A DNA stretch of 29,204 nt from a virus. A program made the translations under genes and the position numbers. Positions within the stretch are counted from its first letter, which is position 1. The number at the start of each line of letters is the position of its first letter. Under the pieces are notes generated by a model. It ran no database searches. It was not told where the DNA came from and saw only the letters and a list, made by a program, of their open reading frames with translations. Shown here in pieces: positions 21,482-28,528 of the stretch. The stretch spans positions 1 to 29,204 of IMG/VR virus record IMGVR_UViG_3300009537_000122; one strand, given 5' to 3'.

Positions 21482-21745
21482 TTATTTCTTGCCGTTGTAC
21501 AACTCCCAAAGTTGATCTTGGGATAGATTTAAGTGCCCTACAACGCGCAGCCACACTTCACGCCGGCCATCAAGACGGGCAGCGATGTGGGGGTCGGGAT
21601 TGAACGTCGAGTCGTGCGCCCGGCAAAATTTCGCCAGATCAACGAGAACTTTTTCCCCGACAGGATTTAGAAACGTAGACCTATAGGCCGTTTGCCTGGC
21701 AAATAGAAATTGCCGGGCGGTTTCATACGTCTCGGCAAATGTCAT
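21482..21745 (-). CDS. Bbp19-like small phage protein
   Basis: 87 residues with the family pattern 'ARQTAYRSTFLNPVGEKVLVDLAKFCRAHDSTFNPDP' (17-53) followed by 'LDGRREVWLRVVGHLNLSQDQLWELYNG'. This matches the Bbp19 family named from Bordetella phage BPP-1, found between portal and scaffold genes of podoviruses; its function is not established. Start overlaps the previous stop by one base (TAATG), so it is coupled to the 69-residue gene. No catalytic motif evident. Confidence 0.82.
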   Translation of the reverse strand: MTFAETYETARQFLFARQTAYRSTFLNPVGEKVLVDLAKFCRAHDSTFNPDPHIAARLDGRREVWLRVVGHLNLSQDQLWELYNGKK

Positions 21746-21954
21746 TAGCGGCGTTCCACAACGTGACCGGCGTCGTTCAACTCATATCCGCTTTCGCGCA
21801 CGAAATCCGGCCACGAAATATCGCGCTCGGCCTTTGCTTGCTCTTCCCGGTGCGCTTTCTTGAGCTTCACGGTCAAGCCTGCAGGCACAGACCCGGCGAG
21901 ATCTTTGGCGGACGGAGCGGACGGCGGGTTGACAACTTTGGAAGCGCGGGGCAT
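21745..21954 (-). CDS. Small hypothetical protein between portal and Bbp19-like gene
   Basis: 69 residues. Basic N-terminus with Pro/Ser (MPRASKVVNPPSAPSAKDLAG), central 'VKLKKAHREEQAKAERD' charged helix, and a C-terminal 'WPDFVRESGYELNDAGHVVERR'. GGAG is present before the ATG (on the minus strand at about 21961-21965). The stop overlaps the start of the Bbp19-like gene by one base. Not recognised; the compact coupling supports it being a real gene. Confidence 0.7.
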   Translation of the reverse strand: MPRASKVVNPPSAPSAKDLAGSVPAGLTVKLKKAHREEQAKAERDISWPDFVRESGYELNDAGHVVERR

Positions 21955-21966
21955 GTCGGTCTCCTG

Positions 21967-23598
21967 TTACTGTTGAATGGCGGAAGGGATGTTCTTAGCG
22001 ACCGCGGCCATGGCCGGCGCAGCTTGGATGGCGCGGTCTATCTCCTGCTGCTGGGACCGGGCTTCGCGAATCGCCGTTACCTGTTCCAAGGTGCGAACAA
22101 ACCGCGCCGGAACGGCCTGCATGTCCGCCAATTCCGGATACGCGGTATCGATGTCGATCCAATCGATGATAGACGGGTCTTGGGTCTCGGTGGAAATCTT
22201 CAGCCCCATCTCAGACCAGCGCAGGAATCCTGTAGCTTCTTCTGCGCGCTGGGCCCGAGAGAGCGGGGAATCATATTCAACTTTATAGCCGCCGCCCGCT
22301 TCGCGCAGGGCGGGCGGCATCGGCGGCAAAAGGCCTTGCGCGGACAACACGTCCAATTCGCGGTCGATCATCGGGCCGAGGTACTCAGTTTGCTGCCGCC
22401 CCATCGCGGGGGACAGGAGAACGCCTTTCTCGCGGACGCGCTCCAAAACTTCGGTCGCTGTCATCTGCGGGTTCTCGGTCAAGATCTGAAAGAGCGTCAC
22501 CAAGAAGGCGTCATTGATCGTGACCCGCTCCATTTCCATCATCTTTTCGCCGGCCAATATGTTCCCGGTCGGCAATGTGTGGACCAAGGGCTGGCCGTTG
22601 GCGGCGACACCGCCGGGGTTAATCGCGCCGTTTTTCAGATTTATCAGGATGCCGTCATCGTGCGTCAACAGGACCGGATCTAGAGCCCGATGGCCCTGGC
22701 GCAGCATGGTCTTCTTCTCTTCGTTGATCGTCTTGATGGACGGCAACGCTTCCATGGCGACACTGCGGCCGTACACTTCCCCGGGCGCCATGGTGTGGCG
22801 GCCTATGGCGTACGGAAAGGTCTGATACCCGCCCTCTCGCAGAAGAATTTTTTGGGAGAGAGAGATGTAGTAGGAGGCAAATTCCATCCCGCGGTAATCG
22901 GCCTTAGAGGTGTCACGATCGGTCCGCGGCATGATGCAGTGCAAGTACATCTCTTTGTCTTCTTGCTGCGGCGTACCCAACTTGACGCGCACAGTGGCCG
23001 GCAAAGCGGCAGTGCCAAACTTCTGGGCAGCTTGGCGGGCGGTCAGCTCGAATCGCCGTGTCGCTTTATCGATGATACCTTGATGGTTCTCGAAGAAATA
23101 AATTTCCCCGAGATGGATGGATTTATACCGAAGTCCAGGAGACTTGTCGAGCTGATCGATGAACATGGTGCCGGTGCCGAAGGCGCCCATGGCCAGAAAA
23201 TTCTGATTGTTTTGTCCGGCAAAATTCGCGGAGGGGGAATACCTGTACCGGAACAAGATGTCCGTCACCTCATCCATCCACAAGCGCGTTGCCCGGTCCT
23301 TCATCAGGGCGGCTTCCAACGGCGCCACGCGATGCCATTTAGTCCCGCGCGGGGTCAACATGGATTCCATGACGGCCGCAAAACGTGGCAAAGCGATCAA
23401 CGCCGTCGAATCGTAAATGGCCTGATTCTTCTTGCTGTACGGCGCGCTGCTTAACCCTTCCGACGTGAACGTCCCCTGGTACGACGGGAGCACATACCGG
23501 GCCACTTCCTCGCAATGGTTATCGAGAACGCCGCGATCCTTGGAGGCCACGGCGAATTCGGCAAGGCAGTCTTCAACAATACTGGATTGTAAGGCCAT
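21967..23598 (-). CDS. Portal protein (head-tail connector)
   Basis: 543 residues, close to T7 gp8 (536). Forms the dodecameric ring through which DNA is packaged and ejected. Recognisable family stretches: 'VLDNHCEEVARYVLPSYQGTF' (24-44), 'QNFLAMGAFGTGTMFIDQL' (about 132-150), 'QMTATEVLERVREKGVLLSPAMGRQQTEYLGPMIDRELDVL' (about 378-418) and a Gln-rich C-terminus. The start overlaps the upstream stop by one base (TAATG). It follows the terminase genes and one basic protein. Confidence 0.9.
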   Translation of the reverse strand: MALQSSIVEDCLAEFAVASKDRGVLDNHCEEVARYVLPSYQGTFTSEGLSSAPYSKKNQAIYDSTALIALPRFAAVMESMLTPRGTKWHRVAPLEAALMKDRATRLWMDEVTDILFRYRYSPSANFAGQNNQNFLAMGAFGTGTMFIDQLDKSPGLRYKSIHLGEIYFFENHQGIIDKATRRFELTARQAAQKFGTAALPATVRVKLGTPQQEDKEMYLHCIMPRTDRDTSKADYRGMEFASYYISLSQKILLREGGYQTFPYAIGRHTMAPGEVYGRSVAMEALPSIKTINEEKKTMLRQGHRALDPVLLTHDDGILINLKNGAINPGGVAANGQPLVHTLPTGNILAGEKMMEMERVTINDAFLVTLFQILTENPQMTATEVLERVREKGVLLSPAMGRQQTEYLGPMIDRELDVLSAQGLLPPMPPALREAGGGYKVEYDSPLSRAQRAEEATGFLRWSEMGLKISTETQDPSIIDWIDIDTAYPELADMQAVPARFVRTLEQVTAIREARSQQQEIDRAIQAAPAMAAVAKNIPSAIQQ

Positions 23599-24056
23599 TA
23601 CAGTTTTCTACGCGGAGGGGTTTTCATGTATTCCGCCACGGTGGCGGGCCGGCCTTCTTCGATCAGCCGCTTCTTGACCGATGCTTTTGTCTCGAACGCT
23701 TCGGGAACCAAGGGGGCCGCCTGGGCCTGTGTACCAACCAATTGGCTGGCATACGATTTGTTCGGATCTCCGGCGGCCCCGCCCAGATTGAGAATCGTGG
23801 ACGCCAAACCGCCACGCTGCGAGCCGATCAAAGCCCCGCGGTATTCCGTGTCAGCAGCGTATTGCTCCGCGGCAGCGGCCCGACGTTTCTTGACCGCGCG
23901 ACGACCGCTGGCCACGCGTGCACCGAGGCGATACAGATCGGCCTTACGCTGTTTGTGGGCCGCCTCTTTCGCCATATAGGCGTTTGTGAGAAGCCGCTGC
24001 TCGGCCCCGAGCGGGTTTAGCAGCGAAGCCGCCGTTAAGTCTGCTGGGATTGCCAA
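23598..24056 (-). CDS. Basic hypothetical protein between terminase and portal
   Basis: 152 residues from a TTG start at 24056 that has GAGG seven bases upstream; the next in-frame ATG would remove 27 residues. Very basic middle ('YRLGARVASGRRAVKKRRAAAAEQYAAD', residues about 42-70) then a Gly/Ser stretch and 'VPEAFETKASVKKRLIEEGRPATVAEYMKTPPRRKL'. The stop overlaps the portal start by one base. The charge suggests nucleic-acid contact or a head component, but I recognise no family. Confidence 0.68.
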   Translation of the reverse strand: MAIPADLTAASLLNPLGAEQRLLTNAYMAKEAAHKQRKADLYRLGARVASGRRAVKKRRAAAAEQYAADTEYRGALIGSQRGGLASTILNLGGAAGDPNKSYASQLVGTQAQAAPLVPEAFETKASVKKRLIEEGRPATVAEYMKTPPRRKL

Positions 24057-24089
24057 TGCGGTGCCTCGCGGAAACTGTTACCGATACAA

Positions 24090-25691
24090 CTAGAATACAC
24101 TATCGCCCACCCCCAAAGCAATACCCTGCTTCTTTTTGGTGAAACTTTCGCGCCATTCCTGCATCGTCTTTTCGTTCGTGTACGTGACAGAGGGCACGAA
24201 ATCCCGCCCATCCGAGAATGGATCCTGGCCGACTCCGGAAGCCAGCATTGGCCCGCGCGGCTTGTCCCGCGCCATTTTTCCCAGCGTTACCTCGTACTCA
24301 CCCCCACCCAGGAACAGGTACTGCCCTGCGTCGTGTATGTGGGAGTAGCTGTTCTTCACCGGGGTTTCGTGAAGCGTCACGTTGTTCGACGACGCTACAA
24401 ATTTGTAGTGGTATCCAGATATGAACCCCTTCCGGTACACCGGGCACGCCGGAGATACGCTGACCGCCGGCTTCCCATCCACCAACCGATTGAGCGGCAA
24501 CGTGACAGCTTCGATGCGTAGCGCCGGATCGTTCGACGGTGCCGGCCGGAACTTCCACCCCGTCACGTTGTTGAGAATCGTAAAGACGTTCTCTTCGTCC
24601 GGGCCCCGGGCAGTGCCGGCCGGATCACCCCATGCCCCGCCAATCTCGTTGTCGGGGTAGTTCAGAGCCTTGTGCGCCAGTAACAATTCCCCGAACCGGG
24701 TAATGCCGCAATCTGAAGTTACCAGTTCGCTGAGAATCCGCCACCGGCCGTCTGGAAGGCGTTGCCCGAACAAGGCGGCGGGTGTCAGGCCGAAGTCGGC
24801 TCCGACCAGAATCGGCAATCCAGGCACGGCTTGAAGAGACTCTTGCGCGGTGTGCAAGCTGTCCCGATAATTTGGGTACACCGGTTTGCCTTCAATGATA
24901 AACCCGTATTCTCCGCGCACAAACACCTTGATCCAGTCTTCGGTCTTACCGGCGCTGGCAAACTGATAATAACCCGGGCGGAGATTCTGTAGGTTCTCGG
25001 CATCCGGACCCGTCCCAGATGGCTGCTTGAAAAACTCCATGAGCTTTTGATTTGGGCCTATCAACCCGTCAAGCTGCATCTTTTTTTCCAACTTGGTAGT
25101 TTCCGCGACCATATCGACATCTACGCCTTCCGCCAGGCGATACAGCCAAGACTCCGTGTCGGGCGGGTTGCTGTCGAGAATTATTCCTGCGAAGCTGCAT
25201 CCGCCGTCCTTCACGGCGGGATAACGTCCGACGCGGCCGGTGGCGGCATCCAGAATGGCCTTCGGCACGAACTTGGATTCATTGATCCAAAGCCCTGTCA
25301 GCTCCAGGGAGAGCAACTTGCGTACGTCTTCGTCCCGGTCCAAGGCCAGGAAAATCATTTCCAAGTCGAGGTCGTCAGTGACAATTCGGTGCGTGATGGG
25401 CGAGGCCATGGTTAGCTTGCCATAGGACGCGGGGCACCAGTCCAGCCAAGTTTTCAAGGTTGTGTTCTTGAGATCGGGGAACGTGTTACGGGTGGCGACC
25501 CAACGGGAGTGGCGCTTGCCGTCCGGGCCCACTTTCTGAAGTCCGGCCCGGCGCAGGATCTCAATACAGCACGCCGCCGACTTGCCGGAACCAATCGGCC
25601 CGATTATAGACCGAATGAACGCCTCCGACTCCAAGAAAGCCTTGGCTACAGGGCCGGGCGGGTCATAGGCCACTGTTCGGTTGTCAGTCAT
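24090..25691 (-). CDS. Terminase large subunit
   Basis: 533 residues from the ATG at 25691, which gives an eight-base overlap with the small terminase gene; the ATG at 25733 would extend far into it. Packages DNA into the procapsid. Walker A is GPIGSGKS (31-38). The Walker B region is 'ELTGLWINES' (about 137-146). The nuclease domain starts at 'LVGADFGLTPAALFG' (about 300) with the metal-binding Asp, and 'GDPAGTARGPDEENVF' is a further acidic site. This arrangement matches podovirus terminases. The next gene begins 33 bases after its stop. Confidence 0.92.
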   Translation of the reverse strand: MTDNRTVAYDPPGPVAKAFLESEAFIRSIIGPIGSGKSAACCIEILRRAGLQKVGPDGKRHSRWVATRNTFPDLKNTTLKTWLDWCPASYGKLTMASPITHRIVTDDLDLEMIFLALDRDEDVRKLLSLELTGLWINESKFVPKAILDAATGRVGRYPAVKDGGCSFAGIILDSNPPDTESWLYRLAEGVDVDMVAETTKLEKKMQLDGLIGPNQKLMEFFKQPSGTGPDAENLQNLRPGYYQFASAGKTEDWIKVFVRGEYGFIIEGKPVYPNYRDSLHTAQESLQAVPGLPILVGADFGLTPAALFGQRLPDGRWRILSELVTSDCGITRFGELLLAHKALNYPDNEIGGAWGDPAGTARGPDEENVFTILNNVTGWKFRPAPSNDPALRIEAVTLPLNRLVDGKPAVSVSPACPVYRKGFISGYHYKFVASSNNVTLHETPVKNSYSHIHDAGQYLFLGGGEYEVTLGKMARDKPRGPMLASGVGQDPFSDGRDFVPSVTYTNEKTMQEWRESFTKKKQGIALGVGDSVF

Positions 25692-26298
25692 CGATTCGTT
25701 CCGCCGTCGCAAGGGGACTGTCAATGCCACCAATGACCAGAGTGAATCCGCCGGAGCCGCCAGCTTGGGGCTTGTCCGCTAAATGCCCGGTAGATTTCCC
25801 GCGAAGTTCGACGGCGCGCACGTACGCTGTGGCGTTCCGGGTCTGCTTGGCGAACACCATGGCCTGGTCCATTTCCCGCATGAAGCGATTGAAATCGTAC
25901 GCCACGTTCAAAGCCAACGCCGCTTTGACAGCCGCGATGGCTTTGGCGATTTCGGGACGTGCCGCATACCGCGGACCCGCGGTGCTGACACTGGCGTCTG
26001 ATACTTCCGGGCGCGCCCGTTTGTACGCGGCCGCCAGGGTCTGCCCGGAGCACACCGCGGTCACAAAAGTCGTGGCCTGCAAGTCCAGCCCGACACAGGC
26101 TTTCAGGATTGCCGCCTGGAGGTCCGTCGTCTCCGGCAGGACCGGATCGGGCTCGATCTCCGGAAGGGGGGTTGTCAGCTTGGCGAGCCGGTGCTTTTCC
26201 TTGGCCCGCTTCAAGCCTTCTTTGCGCTGTTCCTCGGTGTGGTACTTCCGGGGGCGACCGCCGCGATTGATTGTTGTTACGACGGGTTCATCGGACAT
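25684..26298 (-). CDS. Terminase small subunit
   Basis: 204 residues. Recognises the phage DNA for packaging. An AT-hook-like 'NRGGRPRKYHTEEQRKEGLKRAKEK' basic segment (about 11-35) is followed by a Pro-rich linker, an HTH-like region ('SGQTLAAAYKRARPEVSDASVSTAGPRYAARPEIAKAI', about 84-120) and a helical oligomerisation part with 'AYVRAVELRGKSTGHLADK'. No ribosome site precedes the ATG, and a -10 box sits six bases upstream, so the mRNA may be leaderless. First gene of the late minus-strand block. Confidence 0.85.
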   Translation of the reverse strand: MSDEPVVTTINRGGRPRKYHTEEQRKEGLKRAKEKHRLAKLTTPLPEIEPDPVLPETTDLQAAILKACVGLDLQATTFVTAVCSGQTLAAAYKRARPEVSDASVSTAGPRYAARPEIAKAIAAVKAALALNVAYDFNRFMREMDQAMVFAKQTRNATAYVRAVELRGKSTGHLADKPQAGGSGGFTLVIGGIDSPLATAERIDD

Positions 26299-26304
26299 AA
26301 GACC

Positions 26305-26333
26305 AGTATACGGGGTTTTTTCCTAAACAGCAA
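26305..26333 (-). promoter_or_regulatory. Promoter at the head of the late (terminase) block
   Basis: Minus strand: TTGCTG (26333-26328), 17-base spacer, TATACT (26310-26305). The -10 ends only six bases before the ATG, so transcription would start at or next to the start codon. A second, weaker candidate lies farther back: TTGTGT (26403-26398), 18 bases, TATAGA (26379-26374), which would give a leader of about 70 bases. Confidence 0.5.
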
Positions 26334-26463
26334 GAGATAATATCCCCCTATAGGCTGAAAAATTTTTTTCCGCTCTATACGGTAATTTTTCTTTTATACA
26401 CAACGGTCTAGCGTGTGTTCGATTGACCCCCGTATTCCTACGGGCGGATCGTTTTTTGGGGGT

Positions 26464-26490
26464 ACCCCCCGCCCCCAGGGGGGTGTTTTT
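26464..26490 (+). terminator. GC hairpin with T-tract (plus-strand terminator candidate)
   Basis: ACCCCCC (26464-26470), loop GCCCCCA, GGGGGGT (26478-26484), then GTTTTT. It would stop rightward transcripts, although no gene lies to its left on that strand. It may insulate the control region from antisense transcription through the terminase gene. Confidence 0.55.
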
Positions 26491-26509
26491 CCTCCGCCGG
26501 CAGGAAAAA
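26486..26509. terminator. Symmetrical T/A hairpin, possible bidirectional terminator
   Basis: TTTTTCCT (26486-26493), loop CCGCCGGC, AGGAAAAA (26502-26509). A stem that starts in T and ends in A can act on both strands. The T-run overlaps the tail of the previous hairpin. The stem is AU-rich and weak. Confidence 0.4.
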
Positions 26510-26526
26510 ACTGATTAACAATCAGT
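26510..26526. promoter_or_regulatory. 17-bp inverted repeat, operator candidate
   Basis: ACTGATT-AAC-AATCAGT, perfect 7-bp arms around a three-base centre. The form is typical of a dimeric HTH repressor site. A second short palindrome, AGCATG-G-CATGCT, lies at 26555-26567. No cognate regulator is visible in the window. Confidence 0.5.
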
Positions 26527-26591
26527 GCACGAGCGGCGGAAACACGCCAATTTTAGCATGGCATGCTGCCTACTGCGCGCCCTGGCGGACA

Positions 26592-26652
26592 TTTGTTGCG
26601 TGGACGCAACACTTTGTTGCGTGGACGCAACACTTTGTTGCGCACGCGCAAC
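26592..26652. repeat. Three palindromes at 21-bp spacing (operator or iteron array)
   Basis: GTTGCGTGGACGCAAC at 26595-26610 and 26616-26631, and the variant GTTGCGCACGCGCAAC at 26637-26652. Each is a 16-bp inverted repeat with 7-bp arms. The first two are separated by an identical ACTTT linker, as are the second and third. The exact 21-bp pitch places sites on the same face of the helix. Confidence 0.9.
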
Positions 26653-26715
26653 AACGAGCTCGCGGGTTAAACCATAAATAAAAGCTTATGGTAGCGTTTG
26701 CTAATATACGCCTAG

Positions 26716-26731
26716 CTTATGCGGGCATAAG
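26716..26731. promoter_or_regulatory. 16-bp palindrome next to the early promoter
   Basis: CTTATGC-GG-GCATAAG, a 7-GG-7 form like the GTTGCG palindromes but with a different arm sequence. It ends 10 bases before the -35 box of the rightward promoter. The half-sequence GCTTATG also occurs at 26684-26690. Confidence 0.55.
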
Positions 26732-26741
26732 AATAATCGTA

Positions 26742-26769
26742 TTGACACTGGCGACAAACGCCCTAGTAT
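26742..26769 (+). promoter_or_regulatory. Early rightward promoter
   Basis: Perfect TTGACA (26742-26747), 16-base spacer, TAGTAT (26764-26769). The first gene with a ribosome site (AGAGG at about 26797) starts 40 bases on. Flanked upstream by palindromes that could regulate it. Confidence 0.68.
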
Positions 26770-26809
26770 TCAGCGCGTAGAATCAATTCACTAAAAAGAG
26801 GTGCACAAA

Positions 26810-26923
26810 ATGATCGAATTTATCATATACGAAGAGATAGCCACTAGAATTCGTAGCTGGATTTATTACCGCAACCATAGGCTGTTGCGCCTGGCAGTGC
26901 ATGCCGCGCGGAGGGTGTGCTAA
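26810..26923 (+). CDS. 37-residue early peptide
   Basis: ATG at 26810 preceded by AGAGGTG. The product MIEFIIYEEIATRIRSWIYY and a further 17 residues is basic in its second half (RNHRLLRL...HAARRVC). First gene after the early promoter. The stop overlaps the next start by one base (TAATG), which supports translation. It is too short for family assignment; small basic early phage peptides often bind host proteins, but that is only a general expectation. Confidence 0.6.
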   Translation: MIEFIIYEEIATRIRSWIYYRNHRLLRLAVHAARRVC

Positions 26924-27054
26924 TGACAGTATCCAGGATATTCCCGAGTGGCGCCATCCGCATTTCTGCAGTTGTCGGAGGCTATCTGGTACAACGCACC
27001 TACTGCGGATACACAATTCGCCAGGCAATCGCACTATTCAAACAGGAGACATAA
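26923..27054 (+). CDS. 43-residue early protein
   Basis: Starts in the TAATG overlap with the preceding stop. 'ISAVVGGYLVQRTYCGYTIRQAIALFKQET' split after residue 13 shows the pattern 'GGYxVxxxYxGYTxxxAIxxFK', which I recall from several short phage early proteins of unknown function. Its own end contains the AGGAG that serves the next gene. Not longer than 50 residues, so only the pattern, overlap and position support it. Confidence 0.62.
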   Translation: MTVSRIFPSGAIRISAVVGGYLVQRTYCGYTIRQAIALFKQET

Positions 27055-27056
27055 TT

Positions 27057-27395
27057 ATGCACTACATCGAAAAAGACTGCAGTGTGTCGCACGACGGCCA
27101 CGAATTTTCAGCCGGCGGCGCGATTGTAACGCCTGACTACGTCGCGGCCTATGTCGGCAAGAAAATAGGCGACGGAGTTGGTTGTGACCGATTTAGCAGC
27201 ACGTCACGCCGCGAATTGACCGATTGGCACGGGAAAGTTATCGGAACCTGCTACATATCGAGCACGTGGAAAACCCCGCGTTCGTATGTCTCAAGCACAA
27301 TGCACCAGATATACGCCCTGGTTGACGGGATCAAGTACACTGGCCGCGGTGCGGGTGAAGGTATGCTTTTTCGCGGTAAGAAGGTGAAGTCATGA
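27057..27395 (+). CDS. Hypothetical early protein, 112 residues
   Basis: ATG at 27057 with AGGAG about 10 bases upstream; the in-frame reading from 26901 would run through the previous gene and is not used. The protein starts 'MHYIEKDCSVSHDGHEFSAGGAIVTPDYVAAYVGKK' in two blocks and has several aromatic-rich beta segments. It ends with a basic tail 'FRGKKVKS'. No known domain is recognised. The stop overlaps the next start by four bases. Confidence 0.75.
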   Translation: MHYIEKDCSVSHDGHEFSAGGAIVTPDYVAAYVGKKIGDGVGCDRFSSTSRRELTDWHGKVIGTCYISSTWKTPRSYVSSTMHQIYALVDGIKYTGRGAGEGMLFRGKKVKS

Positions 27396-27517
27396 AAACA
27401 ATACAATTCAAACGATACGCATACACGGCCGCACTAATCCGCCTTGGCATCGCGCTGCATAAGCGCATGTTGAACGGCCGCAAGGCTAACCATACTCAAC
27501 CAGGGAAAACGACATGA
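27392..27517 (+). CDS. 41-residue basic early peptide
   Basis: Starts in an ATGA overlap with the preceding stop and ends in a second ATGA overlap with the next gene. The product MKTIQFKRYAYTAALIRLGI and a further 21 residues is strongly basic and contains an amphipathic helix (about residues 10-28). It has no recognised family. The double overlap and position in a tight operon are the evidence for it. Confidence 0.6.
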   Translation: MKTIQFKRYAYTAALIRLGIALHKRMLNGRKANHTQPGKTT

Positions 27518-27795
27518 GCAATAGAATCACAGAACGAGACCTGCAGGCCCTTGTGGACCGCATCAACCGGGCCACGAACTCGCCGATGGAATCGTGGGCG
27601 CGCACCAAAGCCGGCAAATACTCGGCCAACATCGGGAATTATCATCTCAGCGGCGCATACGGTGGCTACGAACTACACCGGATGTTTAATGCCGGCGGCG
27701 GGGTTACTAATCCCTTGAATACGGGACACATTCCAAAACGGGAGCTCTACTACATCTTGCGCGCGTTCCTTACCGGCATAGGGGCTGACGGTTAA
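27514..27795 (+). CDS. Hypothetical early protein, 93 residues
   Basis: Starts in an ATGA overlap with AGGG upstream. The N-terminal helix 'ERDLQALVDRINRATNSPMESW' is followed by 'GNYHLSGAYGGYELHRMFNAGGGVTNPL' and 'PKRELYYILRAFLTGIGAD'. This helix, tyrosine-rich beta strand and helix layout resembles small early proteins seen in other phages, with 'GGY.L' and 'KREL' as recurrent points. The function is unknown. It is followed by a 79-base gap with a hairpin. Confidence 0.74.
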   Translation: MSNRITERDLQALVDRINRATNSPMESWARTKAGKYSANIGNYHLSGAYGGYELHRMFNAGGGVTNPLNTGHIPKRELYYILRAFLTGIGADG

Positions 27796-27811
27796 CCAGG
27801 CGCCTAGCCGT

Positions 27812-27838
27812 ATTGTCTCTTCCCAAAGAAGGGACAAT
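27812..27838 (+). promoter_or_regulatory. Hairpin in the leader of the clamp-like gene
   Basis: ATTGTCTCTTC (27812-27822), loop CCAAA, GAAGGGACAAT (27828-27838): an 11-bp stem with one G-U pair. It is not followed by T residues, so it is more likely a processing or mRNA stability site than a terminator. The ATG of the next gene is 36 bases on. Confidence 0.5.
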
Positions 27839-27874
27839 GCGACGATCGAGCCAAAAAACAGGAGAATATACCAG

Positions 27875-28480
27875 ATGAACGCAATCACAGTTAGACCTGC
27901 CGTACTAAAATCGCTGTTATTGTTCGCGGCGATCAAAGACGTGCGTTATTACCTAAAAGGCGTACACCTTGAAACGGGCCCAAATGGCGCCTGCCTTGTG
28001 GCTTTGGACGGCCATAGATTGGGCGCTGTGCACTGTCCTGGCGCGTTAGATGCCACGTCGGGAATCATTCCGCGCGAACTAATCGAAAAGGTTGTGAAGG
28101 TGTACGGAAAAGCTGATTCGCTGGAAATCACAATTTCTGGCGAATACCCGCACCAATACGACATCAGGGGACTGTCTGCTCGCGGTATAGATGCTGAATT
28201 CCCAGATTGGCGGAGAATACTGCCGACTGAAAAACCTAACGGGAAAGGCGGACAATTCAACGCTAGCTATCTGTTCGATTTCGCCAAGGCTATAAAATTG
28301 CTCGGGGCCCCAATTGACAGCATGCTGGTGTCGTATAACGGACCGACAACGGCCGCCCTAATCACTGCCCCGAAACTTCCGGAATTTATGGGCGTGATTA
28401 TGCCGGTGCGTTATTTCACTGAAAACGATACATTGCCGGAAGTCCCTGCATGGGCGCTACACACCACGGCTACCAGGTAA
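27875..28480 (+). CDS. DnaN-like sliding clamp protein lacking domain I
   Basis: 201 residues with AGGAGA 10 bases before the ATG. The first 50 residues ('VRPAVLKSLLLFAAIKDVRYYLKGVHLE', then 'LVALDGHRLGAVHCPG') align with the start of domain II of the bacterial beta clamp ('DVRYYLNG', 'TDGHRLA'). Further matches are 'IPRELIEKVVKVY', 'DAEFPDWRRILP' (bacterial 'GRFPDYRRVLP'), 'FNASYLFDFAKAI' and the C-terminal 'GVIMPVRYF' (bacterial 'VVMPMRL'). Domain I and apparently the first half of domain III are missing; the bacterial protein has about 366 residues. It may be a processivity factor for the phage polymerase or an interfering mimic of the host clamp. Which of these is not shown. Confidence 0.82.
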   Translation: MNAITVRPAVLKSLLLFAAIKDVRYYLKGVHLETGPNGACLVALDGHRLGAVHCPGALDATSGIIPRELIEKVVKVYGKADSLEITISGEYPHQYDIRGLSARGIDAEFPDWRRILPTEKPNGKGGQFNASYLFDFAKAIKLLGAPIDSMLVSYNGPTTAALITAPKLPEFMGVIMPVRYFTENDTLPEVPAWALHTTATR

Positions 28481-28528
28481 AAGCAGGTCCACGTCAAGAC
28501 TTGCCTAATTTTTCACCACGTCGAACGC

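Larger units (their letters stand above)
26299..26809 (+). other. Gene-free divergent control region (511 bp)
   Basis: No ORF with a ribosome site is visible on either strand. The left part is rich in A/T runs and holds the leftward promoters. The middle has G/C homopolymer hairpins, then a series of inverted repeats. The right part has a rightward promoter. Elements that can be placed are listed separately. The density of symmetrical sites suggests operator and/or origin function. No repressor gene is adjacent. Confidence 0.7.

Noticed and set aside
26341-26353. CTATAGGGGGATA on the minus strand, resembling the core of a T7 RNA polymerase promoter
   Set aside because: Only one such site was noticed, the upstream recognition bases do not match and no phage RNA polymerase is present in the window. 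Sigma70-type boxes lie nearby and are a simpler explanation.
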